Shown: positions 41,848-49,957, numbered from the stretch's first letter. The stretch is DNA of 64,000 nucleotides from an uncultured bacterium (GCA_905214795.1 CAJMNM010000014.1:1-64000), one strand, 5' to 3'. Notes: generated from the sequence alone by a model not told the origin. A program made the numbers and translations.

Positions 41848-42936
41848 ATGTTGACAGCTACACGTAGAGAATGGAATGAGTTGTATACGTTTTTCAACCT
41901 TTTGGCTGAAGGACAGATTGCGGCAGGCGATGCCGACGGAAACGCTTCGGAACGGCTGCTGAAGATTGCTCGGCTGGAACGCTGCGAACATGACGGACTG
42001 CGCCGTTATGAAATTGGTGAGACGGAGATTCATGTGGTGGGCGATACAATGGACGAATGTTTCCCGCGCGAGGATTTTGCCATTGTGTCTGCCATGTTGC
42101 TCAAGGCACTGAAGACACCTGGTACGGACGAGATTGAGGCGCCCGAGGGCGTGGAGGCGTTTCTCGACGCGCTGAAGATATATGACATGGAGGCACAGAC
42201 CGAGGACCGCACGGATTTTCATATCGTGTTCCACGATGACAGTTTTCCGCCGATGGGTTTTCGTGTATATTCCCGTCTGTGTGGCATGTTGCCGCTGTTG
42301 GACGGCGGACGTACGGCGAATCTGAAATTTGAGCAGTCGGGAGTGCGGTTTTCACAGCCGGCCGTGAACAAGATTAATTATACGGAGAATCCGGACAACC
42401 CTAACGAGGTGGCACGACGGATGTTGTATATTGAGAGCATGGGCGGCATATTGAAATATAATGATGTGGCAGACCGGATTTTCCGCTGCAACCTGTTCAT
42501 GATAGACCTGCATTTCCCGCGTGTGCTGGCCGAGATGGTGCGTGCGCTCCACTTGGACAACATCAGCAAGGTGAGCGAGCTGATAACAATCGTTGAGGAG
42601 CGCAATCCGCTTAAGATAAAGGATGAGCTGATTCAGAAACACGGCTATTACCGTTACAAGATGAAGGAGTTTCTGCTGGCTCTGGCATTGGGTATGCGTC
42701 CGGCCAAACAGTATAAGGGAACACCTTCGGCCATTGCGGGGTTTGTAATGGTGGACGCGGCCGGGCGGCTGACCTGTTACCGTAAGACGGAACGTGAGGT
42801 GTTTGCCGATTTTCTGTTCAACCATACAAGGTTGGAGAAGGGATTGCCAGAGAAGGACAAGTATGGATATCTGGAGCGGGAGAACCGTATGTACTATCTG
42901 AAACTGAATCTGAAAATCAGTTTTATCAAGAAATAA
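41848..42936 (+). CDS. HpaII-like restriction endonuclease homologue, orphan and possibly inactive
   Basis: A 362-residue protein resembling the HpaII (CCGG-cutting) endonuclease family over its length: N-terminal REWNELYTFFNLLAEGQIAA, the central DFHIVFHDD... GFRVYSRLCGMLPLLDGGRT, then FRCNLFMIDLHFPRVLAEMV, YRYKMKEFLLALALGMRPA and the C-terminal AGRLTCYRKTEREVFADFLF with YYLKLNLKISFI. In active members I recall a GFSIKSxLG segment whose lysine would serve a PD-(D/E)XK-type site; here it reads GFRVYSRLCG with Tyr141 at that place, so cleavage activity is doubtful. No DNA methyltransferase is encoded in the window. It converges on the Dna2-like gene across a repeat-filled spacer. Confidence 0.72.
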   Translation: MLTATRREWNELYTFFNLLAEGQIAAGDADGNASERLLKIARLERCEHDGLRRYEIGETEIHVVGDTMDECFPREDFAIVSAMLLKALKTPGTDEIEAPEGVEAFLDALKIYDMEAQTEDRTDFHIVFHDDSFPPMGFRVYSRLCGMLPLLDGGRTANLKFEQSGVRFSQPAVNKINYTENPDNPNEVARRMLYIESMGGILKYNDVADRIFRCNLFMIDLHFPRVLAEMVRALHLDNISKVSELITIVEERNPLKIKDELIQKHGYYRYKMKEFLLALALGMRPAKQYKGTPSAIAGFVMVDAAGRLTCYRKTEREVFADFLFNHTRLEKGLPEKDKYGYLERENRMYYLKLNLKISFIKK

Positions 42937-43146
42937 CCGTTGTAGACCGCCGGGTTGCCGATGGGCCGCGAAGCGGAATAACAACGGATGAAGATGTGAC
43001 GTGTCAGGCCGGAAAGTGTAAACAAACCTTAACGGCATGGCACGTCTTTTTTGTGTCTTGTTATGGTTGCTGAAGTGTGAAGTATCTTTATAATGGTTTG
43101 TTTTTATTGTACTGTATATGAGGTGGTTAAAGTTTTACCAAAAAAG

Positions 43147-43207
43147 TCCTTCACCCCTTCACATTCCTTTGTAATTGTTTGAATATTTGTATGTTGCGTG
43201 TGAAGGG
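43147..43207. repeat. CCTTCACCCC element, left copy
   Basis: Begins TCCTTCACCCCTTCACAT, then 34 non-conserved bases, and ends TGTGAAGGG; its own ends can pair (CCCTTCACA with TGTGAAGGG). The first 18 bases are perfectly repeated, inverted, at 43646-43663. Confidence 0.8.
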
Positions 43208-43380
43208 GTTGTCATACAGCCGTTACATGACCGGATGGCTGGTTAGGCGGGCTTTTCTGTGTGACCGTCCGGCCGGTAATGGGTGGTGAAAGATGTAGGA
43301 TGTTTAATTAAATTAACGTATTGTCAAAACAGATGTTAATTTAAGGGCGCATAATAAAGGAATTTTACAAAAAATAGGAT

Positions 43381-43533
43381 GGGTACGGTTACGGGCATTT
43401 TCGTAACCGTGCGGAAAAATGTTTTGATACGGTTGTGAGGACAACCGCAACCGTGCGGAAATAAATTCGTAACAGTATGGGATTGCAGCCGTAACCGTAT
43501 GGAAAAAAACTCATGACCGTAAGCGTTTTTGAA
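43381..43533. repeat. Palindromic CGTAACC-type intergenic element, copy 2
   Basis: Includes a perfect 9-bp hairpin ACGGTTACG/CGTAACCGT (43385-43410), a 7-bp hairpin CGGTTGT/ACAACCG (43430-43447), two ACCGTGCGGAAA motifs, AATTCGTAACAGTATGG and a terminal TCATGACCGTAAGCGTTTTT. The last motifs match the element at 19646-19756, and some inner motifs match it in inverted orientation. Confidence 0.8.
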
Positions 43534-43603
43534 GTCGGAATGTTAATAAATGCAAATAAGAAGTGCACCCGGTGAATATGATGTGAAGGAGTTGTGAAGG
43601 CTA

Positions 43604-43663
43604 CCCTTCACACACAACGTTCATAGATTCAGTATGTTATTGCGGATGTGAAGGGGTGAAGGA
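43604..43663. repeat. CCTTCACCCC element, right copy (inverted)
   Basis: Reads CCCTTCACA at its left end and ATGTGAAGGGGTGAAGGA at its right end, the reverse complement of the left element's outer 18 bases, with a 33-base unconserved middle. A further GTGAAGG unit precedes it at 43592-43600. Confidence 0.8.
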
Positions 43664-43712
43664 TAAAATGGAAAAAGTATTTTTATAGGGAAGATGCAGG
43701 GACACCTCGCCT

Positions 43713-46700
43713 TTAAGGTATGACTGTTGTGTCATCGTGAAGGATATCCGATTGGTTGAAGAAATCAATCAGCTCGCGGTAGGCCGGGCACTGCGAAAGC
43801 AGTCTGCCGTTTCCGATAAGGAAAAATTGTTTACGTGCCCGCGTGATGGCCACATTCAGTTTGCGGTCAATCCATTGTCCGTCGGTCAGTACCGGTTCGG
43901 AAAGAACGGACAGCTGATAATGACGGCTGACGGTGGTGCTGAACAGGATGATGTCGCGCTGGCTGCCCTGATAACGTTCTACGGTATCAATAGTAATGTC
44001 GTCGGTGTCGGGAATGTGAAGGGCCGACAGTGCGCGCCTTATCATGGCGATTTGTCCGCGGAAAGGTACGATGATGCCGATGCGGTGGCGGAAATCATAA
44101 TCCAGAGCGTTCTGGCGGCAAAGGGCGGCGATTGTACCGACCAGACGTACCACAGTCTTGGCCTCGTAGCGGTTGCATTTGTTGTTTTCTATAAATTCGT
44201 CGGGTTCCACCGGGATGAATCCCATGCGTGTGGTGGCTACATATTGCTGCCAGCGGCCGGTGTCGTGGCGGTGGAATTCCAGCTCCTCGGTCTGGTGTCT
44301 GACAGGCACGATGTCGAGTTTTCCTTCGTAAAAACGTGTATTGACAAATGCGCTTAGCGCAGGGTGCATCCGTCCCTGTTTGTGCAGCATGGCTACGATG
44401 CCCCGGGTGTTCCAAAGGCGTTGCAGGGCGTGAAGTCTTTCGAAGAAGGAATTACGGCAGTCGGTCAGTCCGATGGCATGCAGCAGTGGGTCGTCCACAC
44501 GTGACGATTCGGGACGTTGTACCACTACGGCGGGCAGCTGTTTGTGGTCGCCAATGAGGATGAATTTTCCGATGGCCGACCGTCGCAGGTTATAGTCGCC
44601 GCTGTGGGCAGTGGTGGTGGCGCACAGCAGCGGGAGCAGTTGCGGCTCGAGCACCTGTGAGGCCTCGTCGATAATGGCGATGTCAATGGGTTTCAGACTG
44701 AACAGTTCGGTGTGGCCGCACAGACTGCTTATTGTACTGACAAAGATCTGTACGGGAGCCAGCCGGCTGTAGATCTCACTCCTGTTGGCGGCACCGGCAA
44801 TGACTTCACTCAGCAGGCGGGAACGGTATGCCGGGTCGCAGTTCAGTTCCTGTCCGATGCGGATGTAGTCGGGCGAGGGGCTGATGGTGGCCAGCATGGC
44901 GCATATCTCGTCCACAGCACGGTTGGTATAGGCCATCAGAAGCAGGGTTTTCCGCGGGACGTCAGACAGGAATTCTTCTACCATGGATTTAAGTGCCACC
45001 GAGGTTTTTCCGGTTCCGGGCGGTCCCACCAGCAGAAAATAGTCTTTGGCCTGTTTGGCCTGAAGAACGATGCGGTTGGTTTCCTCGCTGCCATATTGAC
45101 CGTTGAGCGACACGGTTGTGTCGGTCTCGGGGCGGCGTTGCCCCAGAATGAGCGCTTTGCGTTCAGAGGGCGCGGTCAGCAGACTGAACAGTCCGGCATA
45201 GGCCTGCTGGGCTGTGCCGTCGGAGTAGGACGGTTCGATGGCATAGTGGAGGGTAGGGCTGAACGCGTCGGCATGGCGTTGCTTGAACATGAGACGCAAC
45301 AGGTAATGGTCGGGGTGGATTTCCTCTATGACACAGCGGTATATCCGGCTGTTGGTAACGTTGTCCTTCTCGTCCTGCCGGGCATAAAGCATCACCATGT
45401 CGCCTTGTCGGAAATTGGGCAGAAAGTCTTCGCCGTAGTCCGGCAAGTCGGCACGCAGACCGACAACCGTTCCGTCGGCTTCGGTTTGCGGTGTGAGCGA
45501 GAGGTCGGTCAGTATGTTACCGTTTTGTTGTTTGGTGGCGGTGTCGGCGTTCCATGTGTCGGCAAATCCTCTTGACGAGTCGGGACGGTCGTCGCCCGTC
45601 TTGGCCAGAAACTGCTCGCGTTCCATAAAGGTGAAGAAGGTATGGAAATAGGCGCTTTCCAGTTCCGTCATACGTTGAAGCGGCGCCAGGGCTTTGATTA
45701 TTTCAGGCCTTAAGTAAGTAAAATAAAAACGGTCGTTACGCAGCGAGGTGTTGAGATGGGCCTCGTCGAGTTCGGCAAACACATCGCGCGAATGGCCGTC
45801 GCATAGCCGTTTCTCGAGATGGACAATGGCGTTGCGCAGCGCCATGACGGCACGTATATCGGCACGGGGCACGTCGATGGCGTAAAACTTGGGATAACGC
45901 GAATAGAACAGGTAGGACTGCACTTTGTTGTGGGGCATGTCCATGTTGTAGTAAAGCATTTCCTTGTAGAGCGCCATCTGTATCTGGTGCTCGTTTCTGG
46001 GATGCAGGTGGGGGAACTCTTCCGCCTTGCCGCTTTTGAGCTCCACAAGTTTGCTCAGGTCGTTGATGAGCAGGTCCATACGTCCCTGTATGCCCATGGC
46101 TTCGCAGAGAAAGGAAGGTTCGAGCCGGACGTCGGACGTGTTGATGTCGATGTCGGCCGCGCTGAATTTTCCGCGTACGGTTTCACGTATGGAATGGAAT
46201 TGTGCGGCGCACTGGTTGAAAAAGTCACGGTCGATGCCTTCGAGCGTGGCATATTCGAGCGGCGTTTCACAAAAACTCTTGCGTATGGCGCGCAGGTAGA
46301 GTTCCTCTTCGGGACGGTCATGGTCGGCCGGACTCTCATTGACACACTCGTCGAGAAACAGGTTGGCCACGTTACCCAGTTGGATGGCCGACGAACGGGC
46401 ACGCGGCGACATCTTGTTGAGCAGGTGGGCGTAAGCGCTGTTGCCGTAGGGCTTCATGCAGGCGCAGAGGGCCGTGATGTCGATAAGAAAGTCGGGATTG
46501 AGGATAACCATGTCGGGATAGAGAACAGTTTCGCCGTTTTCAGTGTTGACCTGGGTGTTGAGCAGGTTGACCTGTGCACCTTCGTAAAGCTGCTTGTCCA
46601 GTCCGGCAAACGGCGCGTCGCCCGACGGGGCGTAACACACTTTGTACAGGTCGTGTTCGAGGTCTTCAGAGGACCATCCGTAGAGATGTCTGTTATCCCA

Positions 46701-47174
46701 ATGATCAACGGTCAGTCTCATCCGTTTTACAGCCGGTGTTCCGGTTACGTCGGTCAGTTTGCGCCAATGAGCGGGAAGCAAGGCATTGAGTGAGCCTGGT
46801 ATGGGATAATGGTAGAAGGCAGAGATGCCTTCGCACAATGCTTTCAAATCGTATCGGTAATCTTCGTCAGAAGGTATGAATATGCCGGTGATGGCTTTTC
46901 TGGCATTGGCCCTGAATATCACTAATGGTATAACGGGTATACCCTTGGTTTTGCAAAGAGTGTGCAGGCGGGTGTTCAGATGTGTAAACTCGGCTTTGAA
47001 TGTAGCCGTACAGTCTTTTACCGCACGAGTCAGAATGAGGTTTAGCCGACGATAACGTTCGCCGGCCGGCAACTGCAATGTGTTGACGTGGCGGATTTCG
47101 TTGAATAACTCCTGCGGGTCTTCGCGCAGTGTCGGAGAATCGGTTGTGGCGTTATGATGAACAGATGCGGACAT
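43713..47174 (-). CDS. Dna2-like protein: PD-(D/E)XK nuclease domain fused to SF1 helicase
   Basis: A 1153-residue cytoplasmic protein. Residues about 340-460 carry a Cas4/RecB-like PD-(D/E)XK nuclease core: GRMDLLI with Asp367, then VELKSGK with Glu378 and Lys380, and a downstream HQIQMALYKEMLYY helix (Q-x-x-x-Y motif). Residues about 690-1140 form a superfamily 1 Upf1/Dna2-type helicase: Walker A GPPGTGKT (717-724), AYTNRAVDEI, DEASQ Walker B (836-840), GDHKQLPAVV, and C-terminal TVERYQGSQRDIILFS and LNVAITRARKQFFLIG. The N-terminal 340 residues (YRRLNLILTRAVKDCTATFK) are specific to this family. The order nuclease then helicase matches eukaryotic Dna2. Eight bases downstream of the transglycosylase gene. 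Confidence 0.88.
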   Translation of the reverse strand: MSASVHHNATTDSPTLREDPQELFNEIRHVNTLQLPAGERYRRLNLILTRAVKDCTATFKAEFTHLNTRLHTLCKTKGIPVIPLVIFRANARKAITGIFIPSDEDYRYDLKALCEGISAFYHYPIPGSLNALLPAHWRKLTDVTGTPAVKRMRLTVDHWDNRHLYGWSSEDLEHDLYKVCYAPSGDAPFAGLDKQLYEGAQVNLLNTQVNTENGETVLYPDMVILNPDFLIDITALCACMKPYGNSAYAHLLNKMSPRARSSAIQLGNVANLFLDECVNESPADHDRPEEELYLRAIRKSFCETPLEYATLEGIDRDFFNQCAAQFHSIRETVRGKFSAADIDINTSDVRLEPSFLCEAMGIQGRMDLLINDLSKLVELKSGKAEEFPHLHPRNEHQIQMALYKEMLYYNMDMPHNKVQSYLFYSRYPKFYAIDVPRADIRAVMALRNAIVHLEKRLCDGHSRDVFAELDEAHLNTSLRNDRFYFTYLRPEIIKALAPLQRMTELESAYFHTFFTFMEREQFLAKTGDDRPDSSRGFADTWNADTATKQQNGNILTDLSLTPQTEADGTVVGLRADLPDYGEDFLPNFRQGDMVMLYARQDEKDNVTNSRIYRCVIEEIHPDHYLLRLMFKQRHADAFSPTLHYAIEPSYSDGTAQQAYAGLFSLLTAPSERKALILGQRRPETDTTVSLNGQYGSEETNRIVLQAKQAKDYFLLVGPPGTGKTSVALKSMVEEFLSDVPRKTLLLMAYTNRAVDEICAMLATISPSPDYIRIGQELNCDPAYRSRLLSEVIAGAANRSEIYSRLAPVQIFVSTISSLCGHTELFSLKPIDIAIIDEASQVLEPQLLPLLCATTTAHSGDYNLRRSAIGKFILIGDHKQLPAVVVQRPESSRVDDPLLHAIGLTDCRNSFFERLHALQRLWNTRGIVAMLHKQGRMHPALSAFVNTRFYEGKLDIVPVRHQTEELEFHRHDTGRWQQYVATTRMGFIPVEPDEFIENNKCNRYEAKTVVRLVGTIAALCRQNALDYDFRHRIGIIVPFRGQIAMIRRALSALHIPDTDDITIDTVERYQGSQRDIILFSTTVSRHYQLSVLSEPVLTDGQWIDRKLNVAITRARKQFFLIGNGRLLSQCPAYRELIDFFNQSDILHDDTTVIP

Positions 47175-47182
47175 GGGTGGTG

Positions 47183-48454
47183 TTATTCGGACGGAGTTTC
47201 GTTTTTCTCGTCGTCGGGTTTGTATTTGGCTTCCAGTTCTTCGGCACTGAGCACTTTGCTTTTAAAATTGCGCGGCTTGCCCGGATGAGACTTGCCTGTA
47301 ACGACCGCCTGGCCGCCGATGCTTCCGCGGTACCGTTCCCAGCGCTGCAGGATGGAGACCACATAATTATAGGTTTCAGTGCCGCGCAGATAACCGTACT
47401 GAACGACCGGGTCGTTATAGTAAGCCGGTTTGCTGAGATTAAGGATGAACGGGGAAACGTCAGCCCAGCGATGCGGGTCTTTGCCGTGTTTGCGGGCAAG
47501 CGCCATGGCGTCGCGCACGTGTCCCGGTCCGCCGTTGTAAGCTGCCAGTACAAACTGCAGACGTTCGGCCCGTCCGGGAACGTCACTGAATTTGTTTTGC
47601 AATTCGTTGAGATAAAGCGCTGCCGCACGGATGTTGACTTCCGGATTGTGCAACTGTCCGGCAGGTATACCGAGGTGACCGGCCGTTTCGGGCATAATCT
47701 GCATGAGTCCGCGTGCGCCGGCCCATGAGATGGCCTGCGGGTCGAATCCCGATTCCTGATAACACTGTGCGGCCATCAGTCGCCAGTCCCAGCCTATGGC
47801 CTGACTGTGGCGGATGAAATGCTGGTCGTAAGAAGAGATGATGCCTTTCTTCCTGTTCAGTATGGGGGCTCGTAAATGGCGCTTGACCCCTGAACCGCCG
47901 CTATAGCGTTGCCGTTCGGCGTTGATGACGGAACGGCGTATGTCGGGCGAGTACCAGTCGTTCAGTGCGTTGGCCAGCAGAAGAGCATCCTTGCGGATAA
48001 CCCATTGCCGTTTGCTCTTTGCCGAGGCGCTGTCGCCTGTCCAGACTCCGGCCTGTTGCATGTCTTGACCTTTCAGAACATCGGCCGGCAGCTCGAGTGC
48101 GATGAGGTCGGCCTCGTTTTGCCGGAGCCTTTTAATCAGGTCTGCTGTATCTTTGGCTATTTCCATGCGCAGCCGGGCACCGACGGACACGGCAAAACGT
48201 TCAGCCATCTCATATTGCAGACCAAATCCCTTGCCACGGTATTCAAAATAAGTTTCCGGGCCGGATAGTGTAACGGCGATGAGTTCGCCCGCTTCTTGTA
48301 TTTGGTCGAGATCATAGTAGGTTGTAGGGGCATTTTCTTCATTGTCCGTGTCAGTGATGCCTAACGGTGAGGCGTGTTTTTCTTCCTTCTCGCGGCAACC
48401 GGAAGCGGTGTACAAGGTCAGAAGAACCGGTAAGAAAAAGAGAAGCTGTTTCAT
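47183..48454 (-). CDS. MltF-like membrane-bound lytic murein transglycosylase (lipoprotein)
   Basis: A 423-residue predicted lipoprotein (LLTLYTASGC, lipid Cys20). Residues about 50-225 form a periplasmic solute-binding-like domain (LIAVTLSGPETYFEYRGKGF, GLQYEMAERFAVSVG) and residues about 235-385 a lytic transglycosylase SLT domain with the catalytic Glu in YQESGFDPQA, AGARGLMQIMPETAG and AAYNGGPGHVRDA. The domain order is that of MltF, which cleaves peptidoglycan glycan strands with 1,6-anhydro product. It is the first gene of an operon with the Dna2-like gene and is driven by a promoter inside a tandem repeat. Confidence 0.92.
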   Translation of the reverse strand: MKQLLFFLPVLLTLYTASGCREKEEKHASPLGITDTDNEENAPTTYYDLDQIQEAGELIAVTLSGPETYFEYRGKGFGLQYEMAERFAVSVGARLRMEIAKDTADLIKRLRQNEADLIALELPADVLKGQDMQQAGVWTGDSASAKSKRQWVIRKDALLLANALNDWYSPDIRRSVINAERQRYSGGSGVKRHLRAPILNRKKGIISSYDQHFIRHSQAIGWDWRLMAAQCYQESGFDPQAISWAGARGLMQIMPETAGHLGIPAGQLHNPEVNIRAAALYLNELQNKFSDVPGRAERLQFVLAAYNGGPGHVRDAMALARKHGKDPHRWADVSPFILNLSKPAYYNDPVVQYGYLRGTETYNYVVSILQRWERYRGSIGGQAVVTGKSHPGKPRNFKSKVLSAEELEAKYKPDDEKNETPSE

Positions 48455-48553
48455 TTCATGTCTTTGCGTTAAACCTGACAGACGGGTTTCGGGAGCAGGC
48501 TGTATTTTTAGGGAGAGATAAGCTCCTTCTTATCAAAAAATAATTTATCTTTG

Positions 48554-48585
48554 CAAAGATAGTGAAAGGCGAGAGCAGAGACAAA
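48554..48585 (-). promoter_or_regulatory. Promoter inside the first tandem repeat, reading into the transglycosylase gene
   Basis: On the minus strand TTTG (48582-48585), a 20-base spacer and TATCTTTG (48554-48561), about 100 bases before the ATG at 48454. Copies 2 and 3 of the repeat carry TATCTTTA instead. The -7 element abuts its own mirror, making the 16-bp palindrome TATCTTTGCAAAGATA at 48546-48561. Confidence 0.75.
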
Positions 48586-48797
48586 CGAAAAACGTAGTTT
48601 TTAACGTTTGGTCTATGCCGAGCCGCCTCCTGTCTTATTTAAAGATAGTGAAAGGCGAGAGCAGAGACAAACGAAAAACGTAGTTTTTAACGTTTGGTCT
48701 ATGCCGAGCCGCCTCCTGTCTTATTTAAAGATAGTGAAAGGCGAGAGCAGAGACAAACGAAAAACGTAGTTTTTAACGTTAGGCTATGCCGAGCCGT
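48555..48797 (-). repeat. Tandem array of three 86-bp promoter-bearing repeats
   Basis: Copy starts at 48555, 48641 and 48727 give an exact period of 86 bases; the third copy is truncated after GCCGAGCCG. Copies 1 and 2 are essentially identical; copy 3 differs near its end (AACGTTAGGC). The unit contains GATAGTGAAAGGCGAGAGC and GTTTTTAACGTTTGGTC and matches the repeat at 41730-41814 in opposite orientation. There are no variable spacers, so it is not a CRISPR array. Confidence 0.95.
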
Positions 48798-48835
48798 ATT
48801 GAAGTATAATGATAATATAAAATAAACATCAGAAA

Positions 48836-49135
48836 ATGGTAAAACATATTGTATTGTTTCAGTTGAATCCGGACATGGATGCCAAAGCGAAGATGGAAGT
48901 GATGCGTGCGTTTAAAAAAGGAATAGAGGCTTTGCCGGCTACCATAGAGAATATCCGTAAAATAGAGGTAGGACTGAATATTAATTCAGACGAAGCGTAC
49001 GATATTGCTTTATATAGTGAATTTGATACATTGGAAGATGTGAAAGCTTATGCGGTTCATCCGGCCCATCTGGCTGTTGCCGCATTGCTGAAGGATTGCA
49101 AGAAGAGTCGTTCCTGTGTGGATTACGAATGTTAA
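48836..49135 (+). CDS. Dabb-family (stress-responsive alpha/beta barrel) protein
   Basis: A 99-residue protein with the ferredoxin-like Dabb fold: MVKHIVLFQLNPDMDAKAK at the start with the conserved KH(I/V)V(L/F)F strand, IRKIEVGLNINSDEAYDIAL in the middle and the HPAHLAVAALLKDCKKSRSC helix with the typical HP-x-H motif. Function is not established; members act as dimers, some binding small aromatics. Twelve bases before a thioesterase-family gene and probably cotranscribed. No promoter consensus is seen just upstream because the adjoining repeats point the other way. Confidence 0.88.
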   Translation: MVKHIVLFQLNPDMDAKAKMEVMRAFKKGIEALPATIENIRKIEVGLNINSDEAYDIALYSEFDTLEDVKAYAVHPAHLAVAALLKDCKKSRSCVDYEC

Positions 49136-49147
49136 GAAAAGACGAAT

Positions 49148-49663
49148 ATGCGTAGGATAAAGAATCCCTGGTTGCATAATCCGGCCTATCATTGTTTTGG
49201 TTGCTGTCCGGATAATGAGGCAGGTGTGAAGATGACTTTTTATGCCGACGGCGACAAGGTGGTGAGTATATGGAAGCCCGGCGCGCAATTTCAGGGTTGG
49301 ATTGACACGCTGCATGGCGGCATACAGGCCGTGATGCTGGATGAGATTTGTGCATGGGCGGTTTTAAACCGTATGAAAACCTCGGGCGTGACATCACGTA
49401 TGGAAACCCGTTACCGTAAGCCGGTATCGACAAAGGACGATTATCTGGTGTTGCGGGCAGAGATCACTGAGGTGCGCCGCAATCTGGCAACCATAGAAGC
49501 TTCATTATATAACAGCAAGGGCGAGTGTTGTACGGAAGCTGTATGTACTTATTTTACATTCTCACAGGAGAAGGCTACGGAGATGGGATTCCGCGGTCTG
49601 GAGCTTGACGATGAGGAAGTGGATGAGCAGACCGTGATAGCACGGGTTATGAGGCAGGATTGA
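49148..49663 (+). CDS. Hotdog-fold thioesterase (PaaI family)
   Basis: A 171-residue cytoplasmic protein. Features of PaaI-type hotdog enzymes: NPAYHCFGCCPDNEAGVKMT at the N-terminus, FQGWIDTLHGGIQAVMLDEI with the HGG catalytic loop and following Asp/Glu, and TRYRKPVSTKDDYLVLRAEI as the next strand. It probably hydrolyses an acyl-CoA, substrate unknown. The start at 49148 follows the Dabb gene closely. Confidence 0.87.
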   Translation: MRRIKNPWLHNPAYHCFGCCPDNEAGVKMTFYADGDKVVSIWKPGAQFQGWIDTLHGGIQAVMLDEICAWAVLNRMKTSGVTSRMETRYRKPVSTKDDYLVLRAEITEVRRNLATIEASLYNSKGECCTEAVCTYFTFSQEKATEMGFRGLELDDEEVDEQTVIARVMRQD

Positions 49664-49771
49664 TTCCGTGGCGCAGGCGGGACCGTGTACTGTCAGTGAA
49701 ATGAAATTGTAAGAAAACAAGGCGTATTTATGGCAAAATAAAATTTTTCGCTAATTTTCTTGCACAAATTG

Positions 49772-49802
49772 TTGTCGGTATATTAAAAGTTGTTTATATT
49801 TG
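49772..49802 (+). promoter_or_regulatory. Promoter of the his operon
   Basis: TTG (49772-49774), 20 bases, TATATTTG (49795-49802). It is placed 23 bases before the histidine leader ATG. The interval 49664-49995 holds this promoter, the leader peptide and the attenuator. Confidence 0.7.
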
Positions 49803-49825
49803 CATCGTAATCAAAAGCAATATTT

Positions 49826-49873
49826 ATGAAGACAATGGCTACATATCATCATCACCATCATTCCGGCGTATAA
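49826..49873 (+). CDS. hisL: his operon leader peptide
   Basis: A 15-codon open frame, MKTMATYHHHHHSGV, with five consecutive histidine codons, followed by a stop at 49871-49873. Position between the promoter and a terminator-like hairpin upstream of hisG is that of a classical attenuation leader: when charged tRNA-His is scarce, the ribosome stalls at the His run and the downstream terminator is not formed. Confidence 0.92.
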   Translation: MKTMATYHHHHHSGV

Positions 49874-49924
49874 ACATCGGTAGGCGATAGACGTATATGT
49901 ATCTATATAATGAAATGATGAATG

Positions 49925-49957
49925 AAAGGCTTGCCGGTGTAACGGTGAGCCTTTTTT
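49925..49957 (+). terminator. his operon attenuator (intrinsic terminator)
   Basis: A 12-bp stem with two G-T pairs (49925-49936 with 49946? paired arm ending 49954), loop GTGTAA, then a run of T to 49957. It lies 51 bases after the leader stop and 38 bases before hisG. CCGGC at 49863-49867 in the end of the leader could pair with GCCGG at 49933-49937, a possible antiterminator contact. Confidence 0.85.

Larger units (their letters stand above)
42937..43712. other. Repeat-filled spacer between convergent genes
   Basis: A 776-base stretch without credible genes. It contains two inverted CCTTCACCCC elements (43147-43207 and 43604-43663) that enclose a cluster of palindromic CGTAACC-type motifs (43381-43533). 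No transposase or RNA gene is recognised. Confidence 0.75.

Noticed and set aside
43147..43663. Possible insertion sequence bounded by 18-bp inverted repeats
   Set aside because: The 480-base interior encodes no transposase; kept as a repeat finding only.
44712..46793. Two long antisense frames (287 and 324 codons) opposite the Dna2-like gene
   Set aside because: They lie fully inside a gene with intact nuclease and helicase motifs and show Val and Gly-rich shadow composition.
48555..48797. Possible CRISPR array
   Set aside because: The 86-bp units are joined directly without variable spacers, are far longer than CRISPR repeats and no cas genes are near.
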